Shown here one piece after another: positions 34,979 to 43,807 of a stretch of 64,000 nt of DNA. The translations under genes were made by a program, and so were the position numbers. The stretch spans positions 1 through 64,000 of the forward strand of contig NZ_JAJOYU010000013.1 in NCBI RefSeq assembly GCF_021290985.1, written 5' to 3'. Every line of letters starts with the position of its first letter. Position 1 is the first letter of the stretch. This DNA is from Rheinheimera soli. Its GTDB lineage: Bacteria > Pseudomonadota > Gammaproteobacteria > Enterobacterales > Alteromonadaceae. Under the pieces are notes generated by a model. It worked only from the letters and a program-made list of their open reading frames with translations, was not told where the DNA came from and made no database searches.

Positions 34979-36820
34979 TTATTCCACACCAATAAAACCG
35001 CCGGTTTGATGCGCCCATAACTGAGCGTAAATACCTCCTTTGGCGATCAATTCCTGATGGCTGCCTTGTTCAACAATACGGCCTTGATCCAGCACTATCA
35101 GTCTGTCCATCGCTGCAATAGTGGATAAACGGTGCGCTATAGCTATGACAGTTTTGCCTATCATTAACTGAGTCAGGCTGTGCTGAATAGCGGCTTCTAC
35201 TTCTGAATCCAGTGCTGAAGTTGCCTCGTCCAGAATAAGGATAGGGGCGTTTTTCAGCAGCACACGGGCAATAGCAATACGCTGACGCTGACCACCGGAT
35301 AGTTTAACTCCACGCTCACCAACCTGAGCATCATAGCCACTGTTGCCTTTAGGATCGGTCAGTTCCTGAATAAAAGTATCAGCTTCAGCTAAACGTGCTG
35401 CCGCAATCATTTCTTCTTCGGTCGCGCCAGGGCGGCCATACAGAATGTTTTCCCTTACTGTGCGATGCAATAACGAGGTGTCCTGAGTCACCATTGCTAT
35501 ATGAGCACGTAAGCTTTCCTGCGACACTGTCTTGATGTCCTGACCATCTATTAAAATCTGGCCTGAATTGACATCGTAAAAACGCAGCAGCAAATTCACT
35601 AAGGTGGATTTACCTGCACCGGACCGGCCTACTAAACCTACTTTTTCACCCGGTTTAATCGACAATTCCAGGCCATCAATCACAGGGCCATGTTCGCCAG
35701 CCACTTTACCGTAGTTAAAGTTCAGTTGTTTAAATTCGATCTGCCCTTGTGGCACATCAATAGGCTTGGCATCAGCGATGTCGACTATCTGCTGAGGCTG
35801 CGACAAGGTAGCAATGCCATCAGCCACAGTACCAATATTCTCAAACAAGGCACTGACTTCCCACATGATCCACTGCGACATGCCATTTAAGCGCAGAGCC
35901 AGACTGACTGCGATAGCAATAGAACCCACTGTGACGGCGTTTACAGTCCACAGCCATATCGCCAGCGTAGCAATAGAAAACACCAGTAAATAGTTAAGGC
36001 CTTGTACACAAATATTCAGCCAGGTAGCCAGCCGCATTTGTTTATACACAGGGACCAAAAACAGCTGCATACTGTCCCGGGCATATTGTGACTCCCGACT
36101 GGTATGAGAAAACAGTTTGATTGTGCTGATATTGGTATAGCTGTCGACAATACGGCCTGTCATTTCTGAACGAGCGTCAGCTTGTTCTGTAGCCACTTGC
36201 TTCAAACGAGGCACAAAGTAAAACTGCAGGCCAGTGTAGATCACTAACCAAACCAGCATAGGTAGAACCAAACGCCAGTCTGCGTCTGCAATCAGATACA
36301 ACATGGCGCCAAAATACACCACCACATACACCATAACATCAAGCAACTTGGTGGCTGTTTCGCGCACGGCCAAAGCGGTTTGCATCACTTTAGTGGCAAT
36401 ACGGCCAGCAAATTCATTCTGGTAAAAGCCTAAACTTTGCTTCAGTAAATAGCGATGTGCCAGCCAGCGGATAGACATAGGGTAGTTACCCAAAATGGTC
36501 TGGTGAATCAGCGCAGAATGTACAAAGACTAAACCAGGCAAGACCAGTAACATCACCACAGCCATAGTGATTAAAGTGTCTTTTTCTTCTTGCCAGAAGG
36601 TTTCAGGGTTTTTATTGACCAGCCAGTCAACCAGCTGTCCCATGTAACCGAATAAAGAGACTTCCAGCGCGGCCAGTAAAGCTGTAGCTATAGACATCAG
36701 GATCAGAGGCAGCACCATACCTTTGCTGTAATGCAGGCAAAATGCAAACAAACCTTTAGGAGGTTGTGTGGGCTCGTCATCAGGGAAAGGTTTAGTTAGT
36801 CGTTCAAAAAAGCCCAGCAT
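34979..36820 (-). CDS. ABC exporter, fused membrane and ATPase domains
   Basis: Half-size ABC exporter of 613 residues working as a dimer. Six hydrophobic segments occupy about 30-320. The ATPase domain has Walker A GRSGAGKST (about 395-403), signature LSGGQRQRIAIARVLLK (about 505), Walker B ILILDEATSALDSE and the H-loop AHRLST. The branch resembles multidrug and lipid exporters of the MsbA/MdlB kind; substrate unknown. GAGG lies 6 bases before the ATG. It is divergent from the 209-residue unknown gene across a 369-base gap. Confidence 0.92.
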   Translation of the reverse strand: MLGFFERLTKPFPDDEPTQPPKGLFAFCLHYSKGMVLPLILMSIATALLAALEVSLFGYMGQLVDWLVNKNPETFWQEEKDTLITMAVVMLLVLPGLVFVHSALIHQTILGNYPMSIRWLAHRYLLKQSLGFYQNEFAGRIATKVMQTALAVRETATKLLDVMVYVVVYFGAMLYLIADADWRLVLPMLVWLVIYTGLQFYFVPRLKQVATEQADARSEMTGRIVDSYTNISTIKLFSHTSRESQYARDSMQLFLVPVYKQMRLATWLNICVQGLNYLLVFSIATLAIWLWTVNAVTVGSIAIAVSLALRLNGMSQWIMWEVSALFENIGTVADGIATLSQPQQIVDIADAKPIDVPQGQIEFKQLNFNYGKVAGEHGPVIDGLELSIKPGEKVGLVGRSGAGKSTLVNLLLRFYDVNSGQILIDGQDIKTVSQESLRAHIAMVTQDTSLLHRTVRENILYGRPGATEEEMIAAARLAEADTFIQELTDPKGNSGYDAQVGERGVKLSGGQRQRIAIARVLLKNAPILILDEATSALDSEVEAAIQHSLTQLMIGKTVIAIAHRLSTIAAMDRLIVLDQGRIVEQGSHQELIAKGGIYAQLWAHQTGGFIGVE

Positions 36821-37189
36821 AAAAATCCTCAGAGGCGACGAAAAAGGCCGTTATTGTACGTCAAAGTTTAAGCTACAGATGTAACTATTTGATGAAAACC
36901 GGATTCACAGCGGTGGCTTTTTCAACCTTACAGTTTGCTGTTCGGGCTTTATAACGACTGAGCAGATAATTTGCAGAAAATATATACAAAAAAATATGAA
37001 AAAACCAAAAGGCTTGATCTCACGTGAACTCAGCAGCTTAGATTTACAATAAAACCCAATATGGGTAAATATCGAAAAATCTATAACTTAGCTTGCATTC
37101 CACTGGCTTGCAAAGGCACATAAGCTTTCTACACTCAAGTTACAGAGTACCCAAATACGGGTGTTGTCTCGTTTCAAAGGAGTGCTGAA
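36821..37189. promoter_or_regulatory. Divergent promoter region with two similar palindromes
   Basis: ACCCAATATGGGT (37054-37066) and ACCCAAATACGGGT (37149-37162) are similar inverted repeats, both ACCC...GGGT, 95 bases apart. The second lies 27 bases before the start codon at 37190. They look like two binding sites for one dimeric regulator of that gene. The rest is AT-rich and contains no gene. Confidence 0.45.
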
Positions 37190-37819
37190 ATGGATGCCAA
37201 AGAAATACTTCTCTATATGAAGCAAGCGGAATTGCAATCTGAGTTAATAGTGGAAGCTGGCCATGAGTTGGACAGAGCCATCAAACAATTACAGGACTGG
37301 TCTGAAGACTGGGACTGCCAACGTCGTGCTTGTGAAGATATGTACGATGCAGTGCATTTGCTCCTGATCCACAGCTATCAGCTATCCAGAATTTTTTGGC
37401 CAGCTAAATGCTGCGGAGAATTAGGACTGGACATCTGTCACAGAGCTATGGCGCTGCGCAATGAAATTAACTTGCCTGATCTGAATCATCCTCTGCGTAA
37501 TGAAGCCCTTTGGCGTCATGCAGATGAACTGGACCACTCTGTACGCGATACAGGCTCGATGCGCCGTTACAACGCTCACCACTTAACCAGCTTCAATCAG
37601 GTGATCACCTGGATGGATAACGAAGCGATGTTTTGCTGGCTTGAACCTGCCAGTAAAACTTTTGTATTCCATACCGAAGAATTTGCTCTGAAGGAACTGT
37701 TGGAGGCTGTGCATCAGGTTCAACAGGAGATCCAGCATTACCTAAAAAAGCAGCAACAGCCCAATTTAAGTCTGGCAAAACGAGCTGCTTATCACTATGA
37801 AAAACAGTGGGCTAATTAA
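37190..37819 (+). CDS. Helical protein of unknown function
   Basis: A 209-residue soluble, mostly helical protein with no signal peptide or membrane segment. It is rich in Trp, His and Cys: WSEDWDCQRRACEDMYDAVH, WPAKCCGELGLDICHRAMALR and WRHADELDHSVRD. A central MRRYNAHH may be a folded core motif. No family was recognised. The ribosome binding site AAAGGAG is strong (7 bases), and two palindromes upstream suggest regulated expression. It is convergent with the small membrane-protein operon. Confidence 0.6.
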   Translation: MDAKEILLYMKQAELQSELIVEAGHELDRAIKQLQDWSEDWDCQRRACEDMYDAVHLLLIHSYQLSRIFWPAKCCGELGLDICHRAMALRNEINLPDLNHPLRNEALWRHADELDHSVRDTGSMRRYNAHHLTSFNQVITWMDNEAMFCWLEPASKTFVFHTEEFALKELLEAVHQVQQEIQHYLKKQQQPNLSLAKRAAYHYEKQWAN

Positions 37820-37828
37820 AAGAGTGTG

Positions 37829-37864
37829 ACTAAATAGTGTTCCAACAAGTGTTAACTATTTAGT
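37829..37864. terminator. Hairpin between convergent genes
   Basis: ACTAAATAGT (37829-37838) and ACTATTTAGT (37855-37864) are exact reverse complements around a 16-base loop. The right arm overlaps the stop of the minus-strand gene. There is no long T-run, so the strength is uncertain. Confidence 0.4.
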
Positions 37865-38182
37865 GATCTTGATAAAGCCATACCCTTGAACATTTTGTAC
37901 TTTATTCTGTTGTAAGCTTTGTGCAACTTCTGCCTGAAAATCTTCAATATACAGATGCAAGTCATCCTGAAATTGTTCATCAAGCTTGCTGCGTTCATTC
38001 GCTTCGCTGGTATGTTGCACATCAAAAGCCTGCATACAAAGTTTGTGTGCTCTTTGCTCCATCTGTTGCGACACTCTTTGCTCTATTTGACTGACGGTTA
38101 AGTTGCGGCAGGTTTTCTTATAAAAGAAAATTCCGCTGAGAAGCAACAAAGCTAGTGTGAGTAGCGATAATAATTCGATCAT
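37856..38182 (-). CDS. Small membrane-anchored protein, unknown
   Basis: A 108-residue protein with a single N-terminal membrane helix (LLSLLTLALLLLSGIFFY) followed by a charged helical domain (VSQIEQRVSQQMEQRAHKLCMQ and EANERSKLDEQFQDDLHLYIEDF). ATG 38182 is chosen because GGAG lies 7 bases upstream; it overlaps the stop of the preceding gene by four bases (ATGA). No family recognised. Last gene of a three-gene operon. Confidence 0.65.
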   Translation of the reverse strand: MIELLSLLTLALLLLSGIFFYKKTCRNLTVSQIEQRVSQQMEQRAHKLCMQAFDVQHTSEANERSKLDEQFQDDLHLYIEDFQAEVAQSLQQNKVQNVQGYGFIKITK

Positions 38183-38670
38183 AAGAAGGCTCCTTTTCTG
38201 ATAGCCACAATTTCCTTTGCAAACCAAAGTGCGGTAAAGGGTACAACAGAGATATTGATTGCAACTATCACATATTTATACATGACATAAAGCAAGTCGG
38301 TTTCAAAAATTAATCTGTCTGCGTAACGGATCAGTTGCATTGTGCATAAAGCTAACAAGCAGACCATGATATAGCGCGTTAGCTTGCTGGCAGGGAGGTC
38401 ATGTACTACGTGAACTTTATAGATGCACCATACGCATAGTATCTCAATCGCTGCCCAGGTCACATACCAAAAGGAGGAACCTAACATTGCATTGTTGGTA
38501 GATACCGCCATGACAAAAGGTTGAATCAAGTCCATAAACAAGTTGCCTACAACCCAAACTGTTAAGGCAACCCTAGAAGAGATATCCAACTTGTAGACTA
38601 CGGATACAATCAGTAATAAAAAACTACCAACCCAGAACAACTTATCTACAGTGTATCCGAATTCACCCAC
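38179..38670 (-). CDS. Polytopic membrane protein, unknown
   Basis: A 163-residue protein beginning with GTG and containing about five hydrophobic segments, among them LFWVGSFLLLIVSVVY, VALTVWVVGNLFMDLI, FWYVTWAAIEILCVWCIY, YIMVCLLALCTMQLI and YVIVAINISVVPFTALWF. No conserved family was recognised. It starts two bases after the stop of the repeat protein gene and overlaps the next gene by four bases, so all three are translated from one message. Confidence 0.65.
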   Translation of the reverse strand: MGEFGYTVDKLFWVGSFLLLIVSVVYKLDISSRVALTVWVVGNLFMDLIQPFVMAVSTNNAMLGSSFWYVTWAAIEILCVWCIYKVHVVHDLPASKLTRYIMVCLLALCTMQLIRYADRLIFETDLLYVMYKYVIVAINISVVPFTALWFAKEIVAIRKGAFL

Positions 38671-38672
38671 TG

Positions 38673-39026
38673 TTACTGTTCCTGATCCTGGCCTTTATCT
38701 TTGTCCTTATCTTTGTCACCGATAGGTGGCTCGTTACCAGAACCGCTACCTAATGTGCCAATAGGTGGCTCGTTACCAGAACCGCTACCTAATGTGACAA
38801 TAGGTGGCTCGTTGCCAGAACCGCTGCCTAATGTGCCAATAGGTGGCTCGTTGCCAGAACCACTGCCTAATGTCTCAGCAGCAAATTTAGCTTTTGCCTC
38901 TGCTGACAAGGTTACGGTATCAGCTGTGGAAGGTGCTGTTGCCGTTGTGGTTTTTGCCTGACTAACAGGAACCACCGGAGTAGCTGTTGCTGTTCCTGCT
39001 GTTGGGGTATTTAAATTGATTTGCAT
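38673..39026 (-). CDS. Small protein with four 13-residue repeats
   Basis: A 117-residue, Thr/Ala-rich, unstructured-looking protein. It begins MQINLNTPTAGTATATPVV, continues with ADTVTLSAEAKAKF and then carries four tandem copies of TLGSGSGNEPPIG (the second ends in V), ending in a Lys/Asp run. There is no obvious signal peptide. The DTVTLSAEAKA motif resembles short segments of some secreted or flagellar-associated proteins, which is only a hint. AAGGA lies 6 bases before the ATG. First gene of a three-gene operon pointing away from the eCIS cluster. Confidence 0.6.
   Translation of the reverse strand: MQINLNTPTAGTATATPVVPVSQAKTTTATAPSTADTVTLSAEAKAKFAAETLGSGSGNEPPIGTLGSGSGNEPPIVTLGSGSGNEPPIGTLGSGSGNEPPIGDKDKDKDKGQDQEQ
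38717..38874 (-). repeat. Four tandem 39-base coding repeats
   Basis: Four head-to-tail 39-base units encode TLGSGSGNEPPIG. The copies are nearly identical at the DNA level, differing by a few single bases, so the array is recent or kept even by recombination. It is a coding minisatellite, not a CRISPR array. Confidence 0.8.
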
Positions 39027-39536
39027 AACGGTTCCTTTTGGTTGTCACTAAATCAGAAAACAACTGTACACGAACTGTTTATTAAAAAGCCAATATTTTT
39101 TCACAAAAGATGCGATCACTGACAGCCTGATGTGATGGTGATTGAAAAACTCCCCAACCATCTGTGGGAGCTACGCTTTGGATAGACAAACGCTTCTTCT
39201 ACGTTTAGTGAATGGCTGGGGGTTACCGCGCAAGCACTGAATAAATTGTCGGGATCCAAGGTGTGAGTAGATCATACCGTAACATCTTATCGCTGTTACC
39301 TCTTTGATACTTATCTCTGAATCGATACGCCACTACTCTTAAATTCGCGTTCACACAGCGATTTTGCGTCAGTGCTGAGAAGACTTCAGCCATTTGAAAG
39401 GCCTAGTGCAAGGCAAAGAAATAGGTCAGCACTGTAGCCGCTGAATGTTATTTCACGGTATGGCAATAAGAACCTTTATGGAGTCATCAATGAAAGACTG
39501 ACCTCATACAAGAAGCGGATTTACAGGATAAATCAC
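39027..39536. promoter_or_regulatory. Long region upstream of the eCIS operon
   Basis: This 510-base gap lies between the divergent repeat-protein operon and the first eCIS gene and must hold the eCIS promoter. A 9-base inverted repeat, CAGTGCTGA (39370-39378) and TCAGCACTG (39426-39434), separated by 47 bases, may form a hairpin in a leader. No convincing -35/-10 pair, gene or known RNA was recognised. Confidence 0.4.
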
Positions 39537-40103
39537 ATGATTGGTGTTTCACTCGAATACATTCGAAAAGTACTGGATCAAAGCCTGATGACGCATTTTG
39601 GTATGGAGGCTAGCGTCGTTGTGCTAAACAATCTGGTTGATATGAATGGTAATTCACCGCAAAAAAACCAAAACAAACTGGTAGTCACTCTGGTCAATCT
39701 GGAATACGAAATCAACAAGCAGTTTTATGGAGGACAGCGGCAGGATGCAGGGCAAATAAGTCGTATCAATCCGGCTGTCTGTTTTAATCTCGATATCCTG
39801 GTTTCCGCAAATTTCGACGAATATAGCGAAGCACTAAAGTTTCTAACTGCTACTATCGGATTTTTTCAAGAAAACCTCTCTTTTACACGGGCCAATCATC
39901 CGGCTCTTCCTGAAGGGATCTCCACTCTGCAGTTTGAGATAGAAAACTCTCCTTCAGGCAAAACTCATAATTTATGGACGGCTTTGGGGGCGAAATATCT
40001 GCCTTCGATGATTTATAAAATCAGACATGTGAGCGTGCTATCCGGCCAAATTAAGGGCGCTTTCGCTGCAGTACAAGATACATCAGCTGTGGCACAACCA
40101 TGA
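39537..40103 (+). CDS. eCIS cap/terminator protein (DUF4255, Pvc16/Afp16-like)
   Basis: A 188-residue protein of the DUF4255 family. MIGVSLEYIRKVLDQSLMTHF, VTLVNLEYEINKQFYGG, NLDILVSANFDEYSEALKFLTATIGFFQ and LPEGISTLQFEIEN are the usual conserved stretches. In antifeeding prophage and PVC particles this protein caps the distal end of tube and sheath and fixes particle length. In those clusters it is encoded near the end, after the ATPase, whereas here it is the first gene. Its stop overlaps the next ATG by four bases. Confidence 0.88.
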   Translation: MIGVSLEYIRKVLDQSLMTHFGMEASVVVLNNLVDMNGNSPQKNQNKLVVTLVNLEYEINKQFYGGQRQDAGQISRINPAVCFNLDILVSANFDEYSEALKFLTATIGFFQENLSFTRANHPALPEGISTLQFEIENSPSGKTHNLWTALGAKYLPSMIYKIRHVSVLSGQIKGAFAAVQDTSAVAQP

Positions 40104-40933
40104 ATAAGCAAGTATTTCAAATTCAGGTGTTGCACAGCTATTTTGCCGATGGTTTGTATCAACACTGCAAAGTCCTCGCAGATAGCGACACAAAAAAACT
40201 GATGGATAGATACAAACTGCTGACCAGAATGAGCAATGGAATATTTAGTTTGTATATGACGTGCCAGGACAGTGTGGCAGCTTTTGTCCACTACCTGAAT
40301 GACCATTTGCAGGGCGAGCCGCTGAGATTTCTATTGGCGGCTAATCAGGAACAGTTTGCATCTATTACTGATTTACCACTCGATTGGTGTGGTCAGGTGG
40401 GGTTAAGTTCAAAACGTGCCATCGCGGAAAAAACACAGAGTGGTACACAACTTCAACTCAAAGCTGAATGGTCCAACAGTGCGGTTAGTCAGCAAAACGT
40501 CATTGGTGTGATCTGCATTTATCTGGATGATCTGTTGATGATGCAGGGCAACAACATTCGCTATGTCATTGAGTTCAAGGCCAGAGCTATGCATTGGGTG
40601 TATTACCTGATCAATCGCAGCCAAACGAAATTAAATAACCCGATGATTTGTAATAAAGAACGTTATTTTTTCGATGGTCCTGAGTCTGTAGTTTTGTCGA
40701 ATGGAGAAAAGGGGCTTAGTTTCAACTCAGGAGACAGGCTTTTTCCTTTGGAGCAGGTGCCCACTAAATTATTCGATTTAGTAGATTGGTTGCCAGCATC
40801 AATGCATACGGAATCTCAGCCTGTTGAACACTGTTTGATCCGAGGTTTACCTACACCAAATGCTGGGCAATTTTCAGTCAGACAGAAAGATACAAATAAG
40901 TATCTGTGCAGTGAAATGTATATCTATTTGTAG
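40100..40933 (+). CDS. eCIS-associated protein of unknown function
   Basis: A 277-residue soluble protein that I cannot assign. The N-terminal 80 residues (VFQIQVLHSYFADGLYQHCKVLADSDTKKLMDRYKL) look beta/alpha and globular; the centre holds GVICIYLDDLL and VIEFKARAMHWVYYLINRS; the end reads FSVRQKDTNKYLCSEMYIYL. There is no signal peptide or membrane segment. Its four-base overlap with the cap gene and its place before the sheath gene tie it to the particle. Possible roles are a second cap component or an assembly factor; both are inference. Confidence 0.65.
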   Translation: MNKQVFQIQVLHSYFADGLYQHCKVLADSDTKKLMDRYKLLTRMSNGIFSLYMTCQDSVAAFVHYLNDHLQGEPLRFLLAANQEQFASITDLPLDWCGQVGLSSKRAIAEKTQSGTQLQLKAEWSNSAVSQQNVIGVICIYLDDLLMMQGNNIRYVIEFKARAMHWVYYLINRSQTKLNNPMICNKERYFFDGPESVVLSNGEKGLSFNSGDRLFPLEQVPTKLFDLVDWLPASMHTESQPVEHCLIRGLPTPNAGQFSVRQKDTNKYLCSEMYIYL

Positions 40934-40993
40934 TGGGCGAGCGATACCAATTTAAACAAGAATTCTCATCTGAAAGAAAGGGCGATAAACAAA

Positions 40994-42574
40994 ATGAGTA
41001 CTACCTTTGCAACCCCAGGCGTATATATTAATGAGATTAATGGATTTCCTAATTCTGTAGTTCCAGTAGCTACCGCTGTTCCTGCATTTATTGGTTATAC
41101 ACCAAATGCAGAATACCAGGGTAAATCCTATTACAATAAACCTTTTAAGATCAGTTCCTTCGCTGAGTTTCAAGCGATTTTCATGCTGCCTAATCCACCA
41201 CCACCTGCTGATCCTGCCAGGCAATACAGTCCACAGTATTATCTGGTTGCGCAAAAAACAGCACCTACGTCAGGAGAGTATTTGTCTTTGGGCGGACAGT
41301 ATTATTCGATACTGCCAGACCCTAATACAATTTACTATTTGTACAACAGCATTCGTTTGTTTTATCAAAATGGCGGGGGCGACGCCTATATAGTCGCTGT
41401 GGGTTCTTATGGCCCAGCCAGCGGAAAACCAGTGACAGACCCGGCAGTGAGTGTGGTCAACCCTAATGTGCAGTTAACCGATTTGCAGCGTGGTTTAGCC
41501 TTATTAACAAAAGAGCCTGAACCTACTATGTATATATGTCCGGAAGCAACGCTGTTGTCGCTAGACGACAATACCACCTTGATGGAAACCATGTTGTTGC
41601 AGGCAGAAACCATGCAAACAGCAGTGTGTATTTTCGATGTAATTGGCGGCGCAAATCCCGACCCAATTTTATACACCAATGACATCCAAAACTTCCGCAA
41701 CAGCACTGGCAGTGCAGGTCTTAACTACGGCATCAGTTATTACCCCTTTATTGGCACTACGATTATGCAATCCACTGATATCGATTTCACCAACTTGTTT
41801 GGTGGCGATACAAAGCAGCTTTCGGCCATTCTGAACCCACCATCAGCACCAAATCCGGTTGCGGCGCAAATTCTTGGCATGATCCAGACACCTCCAGCCA
41901 AGCCATTGTCAAACAGTCAGCTTCAGGCCGCCCTTTTGGTCGCAAGCCCAGTCTATGGTCAGATCATTAATCATGTGTTGACCGAGGCAAATATTCTGCC
42001 ACCAAGTGGCGCTATGGCTGGTGTTTATGCTGTGAATGATCAGGAAGCCGGCGTCTGGAATTCTCCTGCGAACACCTCAATTGTGGGGGCTGTTTCGTTA
42101 CCTATACGTTTGAGCGACAGTGATCAGGAAAATCTGAACATTGATGCAGTTTCAGGAAAATCCATCAACGCCATCCGTTTCTTTAACGGCCAGGGCATAT
42201 TGATCTGGGGCGCCAGAACACTGGACGGCAATAGCCAGGACTGGCGCTATATTTCCGTGCGCCGAACCATGACCTTTTTGGAGCAATCGATCAAGTTGGC
42301 CGCTCGGGCCTACGTCTTTTCACCCAATAACGCAAACACCTGGGCAGCGCTGCAAAGCATGATCAGCAGTTTTCTGACGGGAGTCTGGCAGGACGGTGGT
42401 TTACAAGGAGCTTCTCCTGCTGCTGCTTTTAGTGTCAGCGTTGGCTTGGGTACCACCATGACTGCAGACGATTTGCTTAACGGTTATATGCGGATATCGG
42501 TCAAGGTGGCTGTGGTTCATCCTGCTGAATTTATTGTTATTTCGTTTGAACAACAACAGGCCACATCCGGTTAA
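40994..42574 (+). CDS. eCIS contractile sheath protein
   Basis: Phage-tail-sheath family protein of 526 residues (Pvc2/Afp2-like). The N-terminus PGVYINEINGFPNSVVPVATAVPAFIGYT is the hallmark strand and insertion loop of contractile sheaths. The C-terminal domain (about 420-520: VRRTMTFLEQSIKLAARAYVF to VAVVHPAEFIVISFEQ) carries the handshake strands that link neighbouring subunits. The middle (about 60-380) is a surface-exposed variable domain. Only one sheath gene is present, whereas the antifeeding prophage and PVC have three. Confidence 0.95.
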   Translation: MSTTFATPGVYINEINGFPNSVVPVATAVPAFIGYTPNAEYQGKSYYNKPFKISSFAEFQAIFMLPNPPPPADPARQYSPQYYLVAQKTAPTSGEYLSLGGQYYSILPDPNTIYYLYNSIRLFYQNGGGDAYIVAVGSYGPASGKPVTDPAVSVVNPNVQLTDLQRGLALLTKEPEPTMYICPEATLLSLDDNTTLMETMLLQAETMQTAVCIFDVIGGANPDPILYTNDIQNFRNSTGSAGLNYGISYYPFIGTTIMQSTDIDFTNLFGGDTKQLSAILNPPSAPNPVAAQILGMIQTPPAKPLSNSQLQAALLVASPVYGQIINHVLTEANILPPSGAMAGVYAVNDQEAGVWNSPANTSIVGAVSLPIRLSDSDQENLNIDAVSGKSINAIRFFNGQGILIWGARTLDGNSQDWRYISVRRTMTFLEQSIKLAARAYVFSPNNANTWAALQSMISSFLTGVWQDGGLQGASPAAAFSVSVGLGTTMTADDLLNGYMRISVKVAVVHPAEFIVISFEQQQATSG

Positions 42575-42652
42575 TTTTGGCTTGGTCGCCTGTCAGTAAT
42601 TCATTAAGCAGACCGTTTTTATTTTTATTTTAATTTTAATCGAGGATTTATC

Positions 42653-43123
42653 ATGGCTGATACAGGTGTAAAAGAAGGCTCAACCTGGCCAATGCCCAAA
42701 TTTCGTTTCGACGTTGACTTCGGTACTGAGTTGACAGGGATCTCATTCCAGGAAGTTTCCGGGATGGATAAAGAGGTTCAGGTTATCGAATACCGGGCCA
42801 GTAACAACCCATTGTTCTCCACCATAAAAATGCCCGGCATTGTGAAATATGGCAACGTCACGATGAAACGCGGAATTTTTGTTGGTGACAATACGTTCTG
42901 GAACTGGATGTCGGAAATTACCATGAACACCATAGCGCGCCGCACTGTCATCATCAGGCTACTGAATGAGGCGGGTAAGGTGACCATGCAATGGAGCTTA
43001 GCCAATGCCTGGCCGACAAAAATCACCAGCACTGACTTGAAGTCTGATGGCAACGAAGTGGCGGTAGATACGATAGAAATTGCCTATGAGTCTTTGACGA
43101 TCACCAATACAAATAATGCTTGA
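42653..43123 (+). CDS. eCIS inner tube protein (Pvc1/Afp1-like)
   Basis: A 156-residue tail-tube protein of the gp19 family that stacks as hexamers to form the inner tube. PKFRFDVDFGTELTGISFQEVSGMDKEV and KYGNVTMKRGIFVGDNTFWNWMSE match the conserved tube core. GAGG lies 7 bases before the ATG, one of the strongest ribosome binding sites in the cluster, fitting an abundant structural protein. It overlaps the second tube gene by eight bases. Confidence 0.94.
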   Translation: MADTGVKEGSTWPMPKFRFDVDFGTELTGISFQEVSGMDKEVQVIEYRASNNPLFSTIKMPGIVKYGNVTMKRGIFVGDNTFWNWMSEITMNTIARRTVIIRLLNEAGKVTMQWSLANAWPTKITSTDLKSDGNEVAVDTIEIAYESLTITNTNNA

Positions 43124-43574
43124 TTTAAAAACAGGTTTTTATTTTGGCTTAGCAATTTCCCGCAGCACTGGCAGCGATGTTGGCTTTCAGGAAGTTTCAG
43201 GTTTGAGTGCTGAAATTGGAGTTGAGGAGGTGGTGAGTGGGGGCGAGAATCGTTTTAAGTATAGGTTGCCCGGTATCACCACCTACCCAAATCTGGTTTT
43301 AAAACGGGGGATCGCATCGGAAGCATCACCGCTTATTAAGTGGTGCCAGCTTACCCTCGATTCAGGTCTTGCGAAGCCAATTATTGTCAAAGATATTTCA
43401 TTGAATTTGCTCAATGAAAATGGCGAGTCCTGTATGAGTTGGGATTTTGTCAGGGCCTACCCGATCAAATGGTCGGTAAGCGATTTGAAAGCGCAGGAAA
43501 GCAGCATTCTGATTGAGACCATTGAGTTGGCCTATCAATATTTCACGGTGAACGATAGCCGGAATAAAAAATGA
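43116..43574 (+). CDS. eCIS tube initiator protein (Pvc5/Afp5-like)
   Basis: A second gp19-family tube protein of 152 residues. FYFGLAISRSTGSDVGFQEVSGLSAEIGVEEV and YPNLVLKRGIASEASPLIKWCQ share the tube pattern with the upstream gene, so the two are paralogues. In related particles the second tube protein forms the first ring on the baseplate. Translation is coupled to the first tube gene by the eight-base overlap. Confidence 0.88.
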   Translation: MLDLKTGFYFGLAISRSTGSDVGFQEVSGLSAEIGVEEVVSGGENRFKYRLPGITTYPNLVLKRGIASEASPLIKWCQLTLDSGLAKPIIVKDISLNLLNENGESCMSWDFVRAYPIKWSVSDLKAQESSILIETIELAYQYFTVNDSRNKK

Positions 43575-43621
43575 TTTGCCGGTTCAGAGTTTTATAAAAA
43601 TGAATTAGTGGGTGAATAGAA

Positions 43622-43789
43622 ATGCCAGTAGAAATTCGTGAACTCATCATCAAAACCCAGATCGCAAGCCATGCGGTGCGGGAAGAAAAAAGCCGTGCTG
43701 TGGAACAATCAGCATTAAGTCAGAAAATCGTCCAGGATTGTTTAAAAAAGCTTAAAAAACAATCGCCAAAAACCAGTTTTGATCGTTAA
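43622..43789 (+). CDS. Small DUF5908-type eCIS protein (Pvc6-like position)
   Basis: A 55-residue protein starting MPVEIRELIIKTQIASHAVR and continuing with a charged helix and a basic end (KLKKQSPKTSFDR). The P-x-E-I-R-E-L-I-I-x start is typical of the DUF5908 family, small proteins found between tube and LysM genes in eCIS clusters. The function is unknown. It lies 47 bases after the tube gene, and the ribosome binding site is weak. Confidence 0.75.
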   Translation: MPVEIRELIIKTQIASHAVREEKSRAVEQSALSQKIVQDCLKKLKKQSPKTSFDR

Positions 43790-43807
43790 ACGGAGCTTGG
43801 TGTTTAT

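Noticed and set aside
38717-38874. Regular repeats suggesting a CRISPR array
   Set aside because: The units are adjacent 39-base copies without spacers, keep the reading frame and encode a 13-residue repeat.
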